Origin: Paludibacteraceae bacterium
GTDB taxonomy: Bacteria > Bacteroidota > Bacteroidia > Bacteroidales > Paludibacteraceae
Direction: 5' to 3'
Length of the DNA stretch: 64,000 bases
Assembly: GCA_017559385.1 (NCBI GenBank)
Contig: JAFYSK010000046.1
Span: 1-64,000, forward strand
The translations under genes and the position numbers were made by a program. Of this stretch, positions 35,989 through 43,660 are shown piece by piece. Under the pieces are notes generated by a model that was not told where the DNA came from, searched no databases, and was given only the letters and a program-made list of their open reading frames with translations. The stretch's first letter is position 1. Every line of letters begins with the position of its first letter.

Positions 35989-38547
35989 ATGATTGACAAC
36001 GACAGAATTATTCCTGTGAAGATTGACGAGGAGATGCGAACCTCGTACATCGATTATTCGATGAGCGTCATCGTGGCACGTGCTTTGCCAGATGTGCGTG
36101 ACGGCTTCAAGCCTGTTCATCGCCGTGTGCTCTTCGGAATGAATGAGCTGGGAAACACCAGCGATAAACCTACTAAGAAATCCGCGCGTATCGTCGGTGA
36201 GGTGATGGGTAAGTACCACCCACATGGCGATAGTAGTATCTATGGTACCCTCGTTCGTATGGCGCAGCCATGGAATATGCGCAGCGTATTGGTAGATGGC
36301 CAAGGTAACTTTGGTTCTATTGACGGCGATGGTGCTGCGGCTATGCGTTACACCGAGGCGAGACTCTCTAAGCTTGCAGAGGAGATGCTTCGTGACATTG
36401 AGAAAGATACTGTGGATATGCAGCTCAACTTCGACGACTCGCTCAAAGAGCCTGTTGTGTTACCATGTCGATTCCCTAACTTGCTCGTTAATGGTGCTAG
36501 TGGTATCGCGGTGGGTATGGCTACCAACATGCCTACACACAATCTAGGCGAAGTGATTGATGGCTGCGTGGCATATGTGAAGAACGCTGTTGAGCGCATC
36601 CAAAACCCAGAAGCTGAACCTATCACTGTAGCTGAACTAATGGAGTATATCAAAGCTCCTGATTTCCCAACTGGTGGTACTATCTATGGCTACCAAGGTG
36701 TGCGCGACGCGTATGAGACGGGTCGTGGACGTATTATCATTCGCTCTAAAGCAGAGATTGAAACCGAGGATAATGGTCGCGAGCGTATCGTCATTGGCGA
36801 ACTACCTTATGGCGTAGTAAAGTCTGACCTGGTGAAGAATATTGCTGATCTTGTAAACGACAAGAAGATTGAAGGCATTTCTGGTATCAGCGACCAATCA
36901 AAACGCGATGTGCGTATCATTATTGAAATCAAGCGTGATGCTAATGCTCAGGTGGTACTCAACAAGCTATATAAATATACCGCATTGCAATCTAGTTTCT
37001 CTGTTAATAGCATTGCTTTGGTTAAGGGACGTCCACAGTTGCTCAACCTCCACGATATGGTGGCTAATTTCATTGAGCACCGAATGGATGTGGTTATTCG
37101 TCGCACGAAGTACGACTTGCGAAAGGCTGAGGAGCGTGCTCATATCCTCGAGGGCTTGATTATTGCTGTTGATAATATCGATGAAGTAGTTCGTATCATC
37201 CGTGCTAGCCGCACTCCTGCTGAGGCGCAAAGCAACCTCGAAGCTCGTTTCAATCTCGATAACCTACAGTCTAAAGCTATCGTTGATATGCGTCTGTCAC
37301 AACTCACAGGCTTGCGTATCGAGGAGTTGAAAGAGGAGTATAACAAACTTCAAAATCTCATCCAATATCTCAACGAACTTCTCAATGACGAAACAAAACG
37401 TTATGAGGTAATTGAGAGCGAACTTCAAGAGATCAAGGATAAGTATGCTGACGAGCGTCGTACACGCATCATCAAGATGGCTACTGAGTTTAATCCTGAG
37501 GATATGTATGCTGACGACGATATGGTAATCACCATTTCACACCTCGGTTATATTAAGCGTACACCACTAGCAGACTTCCGTCAACAAGGTCGAGGTGGAG
37601 TAGGTGCTAAGGCTAGTTCAGCCCGCGATGAGGACTTCATCGAGTATGTACACCAAGCTAATATGCACTCTACCATGATGTTCTTTACCGAGCAAGGACG
37701 ACTCTACTGGATCAAGGTGTATGATATTCCAGAGGGCAACCGCCAGTCTAAGGGCCGTGCACTCCAAAACATGATTAATATCCAAAAGGGTGACAAGGTT
37801 TGCGCATTTATCCATGTGAAGAACCTTAATGATCAAGAGTATGTGGATAACCACTATCTCATCTTCGCTACTAAGAACGGTCTGATGAAGAAGACTACTC
37901 TCGAGTCATATAGCCGCCCACGCGCTAATGGTATTATCGCCCTCGGATTACGCGAGGATGATCGACTCATTCGCGTTACTCTCACCGATGGTAAGAGCCA
38001 AATGCTCGTAGCTTCATACAACGGTAAGGTTGTTCGCTTCCCAGAAGAGACTATCCGTCCAATGGGACGAACTGCTTCAGGTGTACGTGCTATCAAACTT
38101 GATGAAGATGGCAAGGACTGCGTAGTTGGCATGATTTGCGTTGAAGAGGGTAGCAAGGATACTGTACTCGTGATTTCTAATAAAGGCTACGGTAAGCGTA
38201 CAGCCCTTGATGATGAGAACGGAGAACCTATCTATCGTATCACCAACCGCGGCGGTAAGGGTGTGAAGACCATTAATATCACCGACAAGACCGGTAATCT
38301 CATTGGTATGGAGGCTGTGAACGATGATCAAGACCTTATGCTTATCACTAAGTCTGGTACTGCTATTCGTATGCCGATGACATCTATAAGTGTGCTAGGT
38401 CGTGCTACTCAAGGTGTCAAACTCATCGAACTCCAAAAACGCAACGATACACTCATGTTTGGCTGTGTCGTTCCTAAAGAAGAGATGGAGGAGACAAACG
38501 AAACAGCAGAGGTATCCGCAGAACAACCAATCACAACAGAGGAATAA
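35989..38547 (+). CDS. gyrA: DNA gyrase subunit A
   Basis: Type II topoisomerase subunit that cuts and rejoins DNA, 852 residues. The winged-helix breakage domain carries the catalytic tyrosine in AAMRYTEARLS (Tyr121). The tower and coiled-coil gate follow, then a six-bladed beta-pinwheel C-terminal domain whose first blade contains the gyrase box QGRGGVGAK, marking it as GyrA rather than ParC. The quinolone-determining segment reads HPHGDSSIYGTLVRMAQ: Ser82 (E. coli Ser83) is retained, and Gly86 stands where E. coli has Asp87. The acidic tail is normal. A TPR gene follows by 37 nt, a common arrangement in Bacteroidota. Confidence 0.97.
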   Translation: MIDNDRIIPVKIDEEMRTSYIDYSMSVIVARALPDVRDGFKPVHRRVLFGMNELGNTSDKPTKKSARIVGEVMGKYHPHGDSSIYGTLVRMAQPWNMRSVLVDGQGNFGSIDGDGAAAMRYTEARLSKLAEEMLRDIEKDTVDMQLNFDDSLKEPVVLPCRFPNLLVNGASGIAVGMATNMPTHNLGEVIDGCVAYVKNAVERIQNPEAEPITVAELMEYIKAPDFPTGGTIYGYQGVRDAYETGRGRIIIRSKAEIETEDNGRERIVIGELPYGVVKSDLVKNIADLVNDKKIEGISGISDQSKRDVRIIIEIKRDANAQVVLNKLYKYTALQSSFSVNSIALVKGRPQLLNLHDMVANFIEHRMDVVIRRTKYDLRKAEERAHILEGLIIAVDNIDEVVRIIRASRTPAEAQSNLEARFNLDNLQSKAIVDMRLSQLTGLRIEELKEEYNKLQNLIQYLNELLNDETKRYEVIESELQEIKDKYADERRTRIIKMATEFNPEDMYADDDMVITISHLGYIKRTPLADFRQQGRGGVGAKASSARDEDFIEYVHQANMHSTMMFFTEQGRLYWIKVYDIPEGNRQSKGRALQNMINIQKGDKVCAFIHVKNLNDQEYVDNHYLIFATKNGLMKKTTLESYSRPRANGIIALGLREDDRLIRVTLTDGKSQMLVASYNGKVVRFPEETIRPMGRTASGVRAIKLDEDGKDCVVGMICVEEGSKDTVLVISNKGYGKRTALDDENGEPIYRITNRGGKGVKTINITDKTGNLIGMEAVNDDQDLMLITKSGTAIRMPMTSISVLGRATQGVKLIELQKRNDTLMFGCVVPKEEMEETNETAEVSAEQPITTEE

Positions 38548-38584
38548 TCCTTAAAACTTTAAAAATTTTAAAACTTCTAGTCAT

Positions 38585-39823
38585 ATGAAAAAGTCAATTT
38601 TTCTTGCAGCTCTTCTCCTCATTGGTGTAGGCTGCTTCGCACAAAAAGCTAATGTAAGCAAAGCTCGTAATCTTTGCGATGCTGAGGTTCCTGATTATGC
38701 TGGTGCTAATGAGGCCATCAAGCTAGCTCTTGAGAACGATGAAACAAAAGATCTGCCTAATACATGGTATGTAGCCGGTTATGTAGGATACAAAGAGTTC
38801 TCTTATGGTTTCGACCGTGCTGCGGCTAACAAGGGTGTTTACCAATCTATCAAGTACTGGGAGAAAGCTTACGAACTAACTAAAACTCCACTTAGTTATG
38901 ATAAGAAAGGTAATCCTAAATACGATACTCGTACTCCTAAATCCATCCTTCCTAAGTTGGCAGAGTACTTTGTGAATGCTCCTTTGGTAAATGCAGCTTA
39001 TGCTGCTTACGACCAGAAGAATCTCTCTGAAGCATATGATTATCTCTCAACTCATGTTTATATCCCTAAGATGGATATTTACACTGATTTCCCTGCTGAG
39101 GCTGCTAAGTTGTTGCGCGACACCAACTATTACACCTATGTTAATAACGCTTCTTTCTTCGCGTTTAACTCTCAACGCTATGAGGACGCTATAGCATTGG
39201 GTCAACTCTTAGACGATCACGCAGTTAAGACCGCTCTTAGTCGCGACTTGAAGGAAATTAACGAGCGTATCTATCAATCATATATGCAGCTCAAGGATAC
39301 TGCTAATGCTATAGCTGCAGTGGAGCGTGCTATCCAGATGATGCCAGAGGAGGATAACTTTATACTTATGCTCGTTGATATATATATCGCTCAAAATAAC
39401 GAAGCTAAAGCAATGGCATACCTTGATAAGGTGATTAATAATAGCCCAGATGTAGCACGTTACTATTTGATTAAGGGTGATATCCTTTCTATCATGCTCG
39501 GTAAGTTTGAGGAGTCTTTCCCATACTACGATAAGGCACTTGAATTGGAGCCTGATAACGCAGAGAACCAATTCCAATATGGTGTAGCGCTATACAACTA
39601 TGGTAGTAATATCTACAACGATGCTTCTTCACTCGATTATAATAGCGCTGAGTACAAAGTAGAGGAAGAAAGAAGCTTTGAATACTACAGAAAGGCTCTC
39701 CCATGCTTCCAAAAGGCATATGAACTCGAGCCTACCAACGAACAATACAAGCGTTACCTTGGAAATGCATATTACCGTCTCCAAATGCACGCTGAGATCG
39801 AGGCCCTTGGTATAGAGCAATAA
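38585..39823 (+). CDS. exported tetratricopeptide-repeat protein
   Basis: Protein of 412 residues with a signal peptide (MKKSIFLAALLLIGVGCFAQ). The second half holds TPR units, for example YEDAIALGQLLDDHAV, ANAIAAVERAIQMMPEED, AKAMAYLDKVINNSPDVARY, FEESFPYYDKALELEPDNAE and KALPCFQKAYELEPTNEQ. TPRs mediate protein-protein contacts; the protein is probably periplasmic or outer-membrane attached. It is likely cotranscribed with gyrA, but a functional link is not known. Confidence 0.82.
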   Translation: MKKSIFLAALLLIGVGCFAQKANVSKARNLCDAEVPDYAGANEAIKLALENDETKDLPNTWYVAGYVGYKEFSYGFDRAAANKGVYQSIKYWEKAYELTKTPLSYDKKGNPKYDTRTPKSILPKLAEYFVNAPLVNAAYAAYDQKNLSEAYDYLSTHVYIPKMDIYTDFPAEAAKLLRDTNYYTYVNNASFFAFNSQRYEDAIALGQLLDDHAVKTALSRDLKEINERIYQSYMQLKDTANAIAAVERAIQMMPEEDNFILMLVDIYIAQNNEAKAMAYLDKVINNSPDVARYYLIKGDILSIMLGKFEESFPYYDKALELEPDNAENQFQYGVALYNYGSNIYNDASSLDYNSAEYKVEEERSFEYYRKALPCFQKAYELEPTNEQYKRYLGNAYYRLQMHAEIEALGIEQ

Positions 39824-39836
39824 TCACTCAACAACC

Positions 39837-40250
39837 ATGGGTCGCATTCTAGCGATAGATTTCGGTCGTAAACGAACAGGATTAGCCGTTACGGATCCAC
39901 TCCGTATAACGGCTAATCCGCTTATTACAATACCCACTCATACGCTTGAGGCGTGGCTAACCGACTATTTTGCTAAAGAGGCTGTAGATGAGGTGGTTAT
40001 AGGCCATCCTTATCAAATGAATGGCGAGGACTCTGAGTCTATGCAATATATCCAACCCTTTATCAATCGCTTTCAAAAAGTCTTTCCTAATATGCAGCTC
40101 AAAGAGTATGACGAACGTTTTACTTCCGTCATTGCACATCAAGCTATGATTGCTGGGGGGATGAAAAAGAGCCAAAGACAAGATAAATCAGTTGTTGACA
40201 AATTGGCCGCTTGCATTATTTTGGAAGGCTATTTGGATTCTATACGTTAG
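39837..40250 (+). CDS. ruvX: Holliday junction resolvase-like / pre-16S rRNA nuclease RuvX (YqgF)
   Basis: RNase H-fold protein of 137 residues: MGRILAIDFGRKRTGLAV with catalytic Asp8, VIGHPYQMNGEDSESMQ, LKEYDERFTSVIAHQAM and KSVVDKLAACIILEGYLDS. All acidic active-site residues of the YqgF family are visible. The family is linked to maturation of 16S rRNA 5' ends. It stands 13 nt after the TPR gene and is followed by def, across a 3 x 11 bp repeat. Confidence 0.93.
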   Translation: MGRILAIDFGRKRTGLAVTDPLRITANPLITIPTHTLEAWLTDYFAKEAVDEVVIGHPYQMNGEDSESMQYIQPFINRFQKVFPNMQLKEYDERFTSVIAHQAMIAGGMKKSQRQDKSVVDKLAACIILEGYLDSIR

Positions 40251-40258
40251 CGGTCTTC

Positions 40259-40291
40259 ACTATGTGATTACTATGCGATTACTATGTGATT
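40259..40291. repeat. tandem repeat, 3 x 11 bp
   Basis: ACTATGTGATT (40259-40269), ACTATGCGATT (40270-40280) and ACTATGTGATT (40281-40291), nine bases after the ruvX stop codon. Third example of a 33-bp, three-copy repeat at a gene boundary. Confidence 0.9.
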
Positions 40292-40329
40292 TCGCTACCT
40301 ATATGCTACAATTATTAACACTGAACAAA

Positions 40330-40878
40330 ATGATTTTACCAATATATTTATACGGTCAACCTGTGTTACGTAAGCCCACAGAAGACATTACACCAGAATC
40401 ACTTGACTTACAACAACTCCTTTCTGACATGTGGGAGACACTTGCTGTCGCTGAGGGCTGCGGTTTAGCTGCACCACAAATAGGCAAAGCTATTCGTCTC
40501 TTTATCGTTGATGGAACTGAACTAGCAGAGGATTATCCTGAGTGTCAAGATTTCAAGAAAGTTTTTATCAATCCTGAGATTATTGAGGAAAGCGAGGACG
40601 ACGCTACTTTTGCAGAAGGTTGTCTTTCACTTCCTGGCATTTCTGAGAATGTAATTCGTCCTGCTAGCATCACTATTCGTTATATGGATGAGAATTTTAC
40701 TGAGCATACTGAAACCTACGAGGGTTTTGCTGCTCGTATCATTCAGCACGAGTACGATCATCTAGAGGGACATGTCTTCACCGATCGTATCTCACCTATT
40801 CGTAAGCAGTTTGTTAAAACAAAACTCACCAATATCGCTAAAGGCAAAGTTTCAGCCCGCTACCGCGTTAAACGATAA
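40330..40878 (+). CDS. def: peptide deformylase
   Basis: Metalloenzyme removing the N-formyl group from new proteins, 182 residues. The three signature motifs are intact: GCGLAAPQIG (43-52), EGCLSLPG (96-103, metal ligand Cys98) and HEYDH (140-144, with two His ligands and the catalytic Glu). The reading frame stays open upstream through the 11-bp repeat to about 40192, but those residues overlap ruvX and have no family match, so ATG 40330 (MILPIYLYGQPVL) is taken as the start. Confidence 0.95.
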   Translation: MILPIYLYGQPVLRKPTEDITPESLDLQQLLSDMWETLAVAEGCGLAAPQIGKAIRLFIVDGTELAEDYPECQDFKKVFINPEIIEESEDDATFAEGCLSLPGISENVIRPASITIRYMDENFTEHTETYEGFAARIIQHEYDHLEGHVFTDRISPIRKQFVKTKLTNIAKGKVSARYRVKR

Positions 40879-40886
40879 TTCTGTTA

Positions 40887-41025
40887 GTGTATAGTTTATA
40901 GTGTATAGTTTATAGGAAGAGAAACCAGCGTAGCTGTATCCTCCGCCCATACACCATACACCCATACACCATACACCCATACACCATACACCCATACACC
41001 ATACACCATACACCGTCCACTAAAC
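40887..41025. repeat. repeat element: heptamer arrays around a hairpin core, before mntP
   Basis: Left arm: GTGTATA GTTTATA twice (40887-40914). Core: ACCAGCGTAGCTGTA within 40921-40943, able to fold as CAGC-GTA-GCTG. Right arm: four perfect copies of the 15-mer CCCATACACCATACA (40946-41005) plus a partial copy; on the opposite strand its 7-8 bp units TGTATGG echo the left arm. It ends CCGTCC-ACTAAAC directly at the mntP start codon. The core differs from the one inside cinA (42697-42719) at only two of 23 positions. Confidence 0.85.
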
Positions 41026-41592
41026 ATGACACTAATAACTATCATATTACTTGCCATTGGCCTTGCCATGGATTGTTTTGCGGTCTCAGTCTGCAAAGGA
41101 TTGGCTTCGCCACATGGTTATGTACCACGATACATCAAACCGATGCTCATGGCATTGCTTTTTGGTGTTTTCCATGCTTGCATGCCGCTAATCGGCTATT
41201 TTACAGGTAGTTTCTTTGTTTCTTTCTTCGAACGTTTTGCTCCATGGATAGCCCTCATTTTATTAGGATTTATTGGCGGTAAAATGATATATGACTCGCT
41301 CCATGATGATGACAATGCGGCACATTTAGCTGATTTCTCGTTCGTGGGCTTGTTATCGTTGGCCTTCGCAACATCTATGGACACATTGGCTACAGGTGTT
41401 ATTTTCATTCCTCACCCAGAGGTACTTTGGTTGGCAGTAGCCATTATCGCTCTTACTTGTTTTTTATTTTCCATGACAGGATTTATCCTTGGTCATATTG
41501 TTGGAACTCGCTTGCGTATTAATGTCAATATCCTTGGAGGAGTGATTCTGATTCTTATTGGCATAAAAATCTTCCTCGAAGGAATTCTATAA
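41026..41592 (+). CDS. mntP: manganese efflux pump MntP family
   Basis: Inner-membrane protein of 188 residues with six hydrophobic segments and the two related halves of MntP: LAIGLAMDCFAVSVCKGLAS and SLAFATSMDTLATGVIF, each with the conserved Asp in a membrane helix, plus GFIGGKMIYDS. The family exports Mn2+. No yybP-ykoY manganese riboswitch was recognised upstream; instead the start codon directly follows a repeat element. Confidence 0.9.
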   Translation: MTLITIILLAIGLAMDCFAVSVCKGLASPHGYVPRYIKPMLMALLFGVFHACMPLIGYFTGSFFVSFFERFAPWIALILLGFIGGKMIYDSLHDDDNAAHLADFSFVGLLSLAFATSMDTLATGVIFIPHPEVLWLAVAIIALTCFLFSMTGFILGHIVGTRLRINVNILGGVILILIGIKIFLEGIL

Positions 41593-41594
41593 AC

Positions 41595-41635
41595 ACTAAA
41601 CAGTAGCGGCTCTGCCGCGTCCACTAAACACCAAA
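41595..41635. repeat. repeat core with GCGGC-TCT-GCCGC hairpin before the DUF3109 gene
   Basis: The order is ACTAAAC (41595-41601), core AGTAGCGGCTCTGCCGCGTC (from 41602), then ACTAAAC (41623-41629) and a variant unit, ending four bases before the start codon. The hairpin GCGGC-TCT-GCCGC is at 41606-41618. Related cores lie at 43596-43636, 48017-48037 and, degenerate, at 35937-35961. Confidence 0.8.
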
Positions 41636-41638
41636 CAT

Positions 41639-42223
41639 ATGTTCTTGATTCAAAATACATTAGTTAGCTTAGATGTCTTGGAGAAAGACTTTTGCTGTGA
41701 CTTGGATAAATGTCGCGGTTGTTGTTGTATTGAGGGTGATGCTGGTGCTCCGCTTACAGATGAAGAAGAAGAGAAGATTCATGAGATTCTGCCAATCATC
41801 CTTCCTGACATGACCAAGGAGGCGCGTGCTGTGGTTGAGGCACAAGGATTATCTTACCTTGACCCATCAGGTGAAAAAGTGACTTCTATTGTCAACGATA
41901 AAGATTGTGTCTTTGCTCGCACCGATCACAATGGTTGGTGCTATTGCCTTATAGAGAAGGCATACAACGCGGGTAAGATTGACTTCAAGAAACCCATATC
42001 ATGTCACTTGTATCCTATCCGCCTTAATCATGTTGGTGATATGATTGGGGTTGAGTACCATCGTTGGGATATTTGCCATTGTGCTCGTGTGTTAGGTAAG
42101 AAACTTCACTTACCTATTTATCAGTTCCTTAAAGAACCGCTTATTCGTCGTTTCGGACAAGAATGGTACGATGAACTCTGCTTGGTAGCAGAAGAATGGA
42201 AAAAACAATGCAAAAACTCCTAA
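41639..42223 (+). CDS. DUF3109 family cysteine-cluster protein
   Basis: Protein of 194 residues with a cysteine pattern typical of DUF3109 and YkgJ-type zinc/iron-sulfur proteins: FCCDLDKCRGCCCIEGDAG near the start, DCVFARTDHNGWCYCLIEKA, PISCHLYPIRL and WDICHCA. The cysteines are likely metal ligands. The biochemical role of the family is not known. It overlaps the longest possible cinA frame but not the chosen cinA start. Confidence 0.88.
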   Translation: MFLIQNTLVSLDVLEKDFCCDLDKCRGCCCIEGDAGAPLTDEEEEKIHEILPIILPDMTKEARAVVEAQGLSYLDPSGEKVTSIVNDKDCVFARTDHNGWCYCLIEKAYNAGKIDFKKPISCHLYPIRLNHVGDMIGVEYHRWDICHCARVLGKKLHLPIYQFLKEPLIRRFGQEWYDELCLVAEEWKKQCKNS

Positions 42224-42240
42224 CCCCTGAACTTCATAGT

Positions 42241-43584
42241 ATGCGAGCAGAAATCATTACCATAGGTGACGAATTGCTGATTGGTCAGGTTGTAGATACC
42301 AATTCTGCATGGATGGGAGAGCGCCTCAACGAGGCGGGGATTGAATTGTATCAGATTACATCCGTTCACGACAATCGCGAACATATTCTCAAGGCGATAG
42401 ACGAGGCATTCTCTCGTGTTGATATAGTTCTCACTACCGGTGGCTTGGGTCCTACCAAGGATGATATTACCAAGAATGTCATGTGCGAATATTTTAACAC
42501 CACTCTCATAGAGGATGTTCGCGTACGCACGCACATCCAAGATCTTTACAAAGATCGTCCAGATGCGCTCAACCGACTAACAGCCACTCAATGGCTAGTT
42601 CCTGAGTCTGCTACCATCTTACCTAATAGAGTAGGTAGTGCACCGATTATGGTATTTGATGAGTTTAAAGTTGAACGTTTAAAGTTTAAAGTAAATGAAA
42701 CCAGCGAAGCTGTAACCTCTGACTCTCAACTTTCAACATTCAACATTCAACCTCCAAAGTTCCTTGTTGCCCTCCCCGGCGTCCCTCATGAGATGAAGAT
42801 TGCCATGACCGAGCAGGTACTCCCTTTTCTTAGGTTAAAGGCTAAAGGCGAAAGGCGAGAGGCGAGAGATATTGTTCATCGAACAATTCTAGTTCATGGA
42901 ATTCCAGAATCCAAACTTGCCATACTCATTGAGGATTGGGAAAACGCTCTTCCGGCATATATCCATCTTGCTTACTTACCCAAGGACGGCATTATTCGTT
43001 TGCGTCTGAGTTCATATGGTGAAGCTACTGAAAAAGAGGTTCAATCATATATTGACTCGCTTCTCCCGCTTATTAGTGATTATATACTTGCAAATGAAGA
43101 TATCTCGCTAGAGGCTTTAGTTGGTCGTTTACTCAAGCAGCATGCCATGACTATTGCTACGGCTGAGAGTTGCACAGGTGGTCGTTTAGCTGCTGCATTG
43201 AATGCACAATCCGGTTCCTCTGCATACTACATGGGATCGGTGGTGGCTTATGATAATAGTATCAAAGAGCATGTGCTTGGTGTACAGCAAGATACGCTGA
43301 TGCAGTATGGTGCCGTCAGCGAACAAACTGTGCGCAAAATGGCTGAAGGTGTTCGCGCTTTGATGCACACCGATTTTGCTATTGCTACATCAGGAATAGC
43401 TGGTCCTACTGGTGGTACTCCAGATAAACCTGTTGGTACTGTTTGGATTGCCTGGGCCACTCCTACTGCCACTGAGGCAAAGTGTTTTCATTTTGGCGCC
43501 TCTCGCGAACGCGAACAGATCACCCTCCGCGCAGTTACCGAAGCACTTGTTAGATTAGTCAAATGTCTAAAGTCTAAAGTTTAA
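42241..43584 (+). CDS. cinA: CinA family protein, NMN amidohydrolase, with two repeat insertions
   Basis: Residues 1 to about 170 form the MoCF-like COG1058 domain (MRAEIITIGDELLIGQVVDT, VLTTGGLGPTKDDIT, then LVALPGVPHEMK), and the C-terminal part is the PncC nicotinamide-nucleotide amidase (AESCTGGRLAAAL near 308, YYMGSVVAYDNSIKEHVLGV, TSGIAGPTGGTPDKPVGTVW). Two in-frame stretches have no counterpart in the family: about residues 141-171 (FKVERLKFKVNETSEA, TSDSQLSTFNIQ) and about 198-209 (RLKAKGERREAR). Both are encoded by heptamer repeats. The stop codon also lies in a heptamer array. ATG 42241 begins the conserved domain and avoids the DUF3109 overlap. Confidence 0.92.
   Translation: MRAEIITIGDELLIGQVVDTNSAWMGERLNEAGIELYQITSVHDNREHILKAIDEAFSRVDIVLTTGGLGPTKDDITKNVMCEYFNTTLIEDVRVRTHIQDLYKDRPDALNRLTATQWLVPESATILPNRVGSAPIMVFDEFKVERLKFKVNETSEAVTSDSQLSTFNIQPPKFLVALPGVPHEMKIAMTEQVLPFLRLKAKGERREARDIVHRTILVHGIPESKLAILIEDWENALPAYIHLAYLPKDGIIRLRLSSYGEATEKEVQSYIDSLLPLISDYILANEDISLEALVGRLLKQHAMTIATAESCTGGRLAAALNAQSGSSAYYMGSVVAYDNSIKEHVLGVQQDTLMQYGAVSEQTVRKMAEGVRALMHTDFAIATSGIAGPTGGTPDKPVGTVWIAWATPTATEAKCFHFGASREREQITLRAVTEALVRLVKCLKSKV
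42663..42751. repeat. repeat element inserted in frame in cinA
   Basis: Left arm of five heptamers (GTTTAAA, GTTGAAC, GTTTAAA, GTTTAAA, GTAAATG; 42663-42697). Core ACCAGCGAAGCTGTA (within 42697-42719), folding as CAGC-GAA-GCTG. Right arm of five heptamers (CTCTGAC, TCTCAAC, TTTCAAC, ATTCAAC, ATTCAAC; 42717-42751) that are inverted relatives of the left units. The frame stays open through all 89 nt. Confidence 0.88.
42832..42866. repeat. second heptamer array inside cinA
   Basis: Five units AGGTTAA, AGGCTAA, AGGCGAA, AGGCGAG, AGGCGAG encode RLKAKGERREAR between the conserved LPFL and IVHRT segments. The drift between neighbours is one or two bases, as in stepwise duplication. Confidence 0.85.
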
Positions 43585-43657
43585 AGTCAAATGTCAGTAG
43601 CGCAGCGTCCACTAAACAGTAGGGCTCTGCCCGTCCACTAATCACTAAATACTATAA
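43565..43657. repeat. heptamer array and two hairpin cores between cinA and the LRR gene
   Basis: GTCTAAA, GTCTAAA, GTTTAAA, GTCAAAT, GTCAGTA (43565-43599) contain the cinA stop codon (TAA at 43582). Two cores follow, AGTAGCGCAGCGTCC (43596-43610) and AGTAGGGCTCTGCCCGTCC (43618-43636, hairpin GGGC-TCT-GCCC), each followed by ACTAAAC-like heptamers that run to three bases before the LRR start codon. Confidence 0.82.
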
Positions 43658-43660
43658 AAC

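Noticed and set aside
40192-40329. N-terminal extension of peptide deformylase
   Set aside because: The extra frame overlaps ruvX and crosses the 3 x 11 bp repeat; deformylases start close to the MILPIY segment.
40946-41012. Regular 15-bp repeats resembling a CRISPR array
   Set aside because: The units are directly adjacent with no spacers, far shorter than CRISPR repeats, and no cas gene is near. It is a tandem repeat arm of the element before mntP.
40880-41025. Manganese (yybP-ykoY) riboswitch before mntP
   Set aside because: No matching paired regions or conserved loop bases were seen; the whole gap is repeat sequence.
40896-41096. Minus-strand ORF with a repeated VYGVW peptide
   Set aside because: It is only the translation of the intergenic tandem repeat and overlaps the start of mntP; no ribosome site or family match.
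42196-42240. Earlier start of cinA at 42196
   Set aside because: It overlaps the DUF3109 gene by 28 nt and adds residues before the conserved first strand of the CinA domain.
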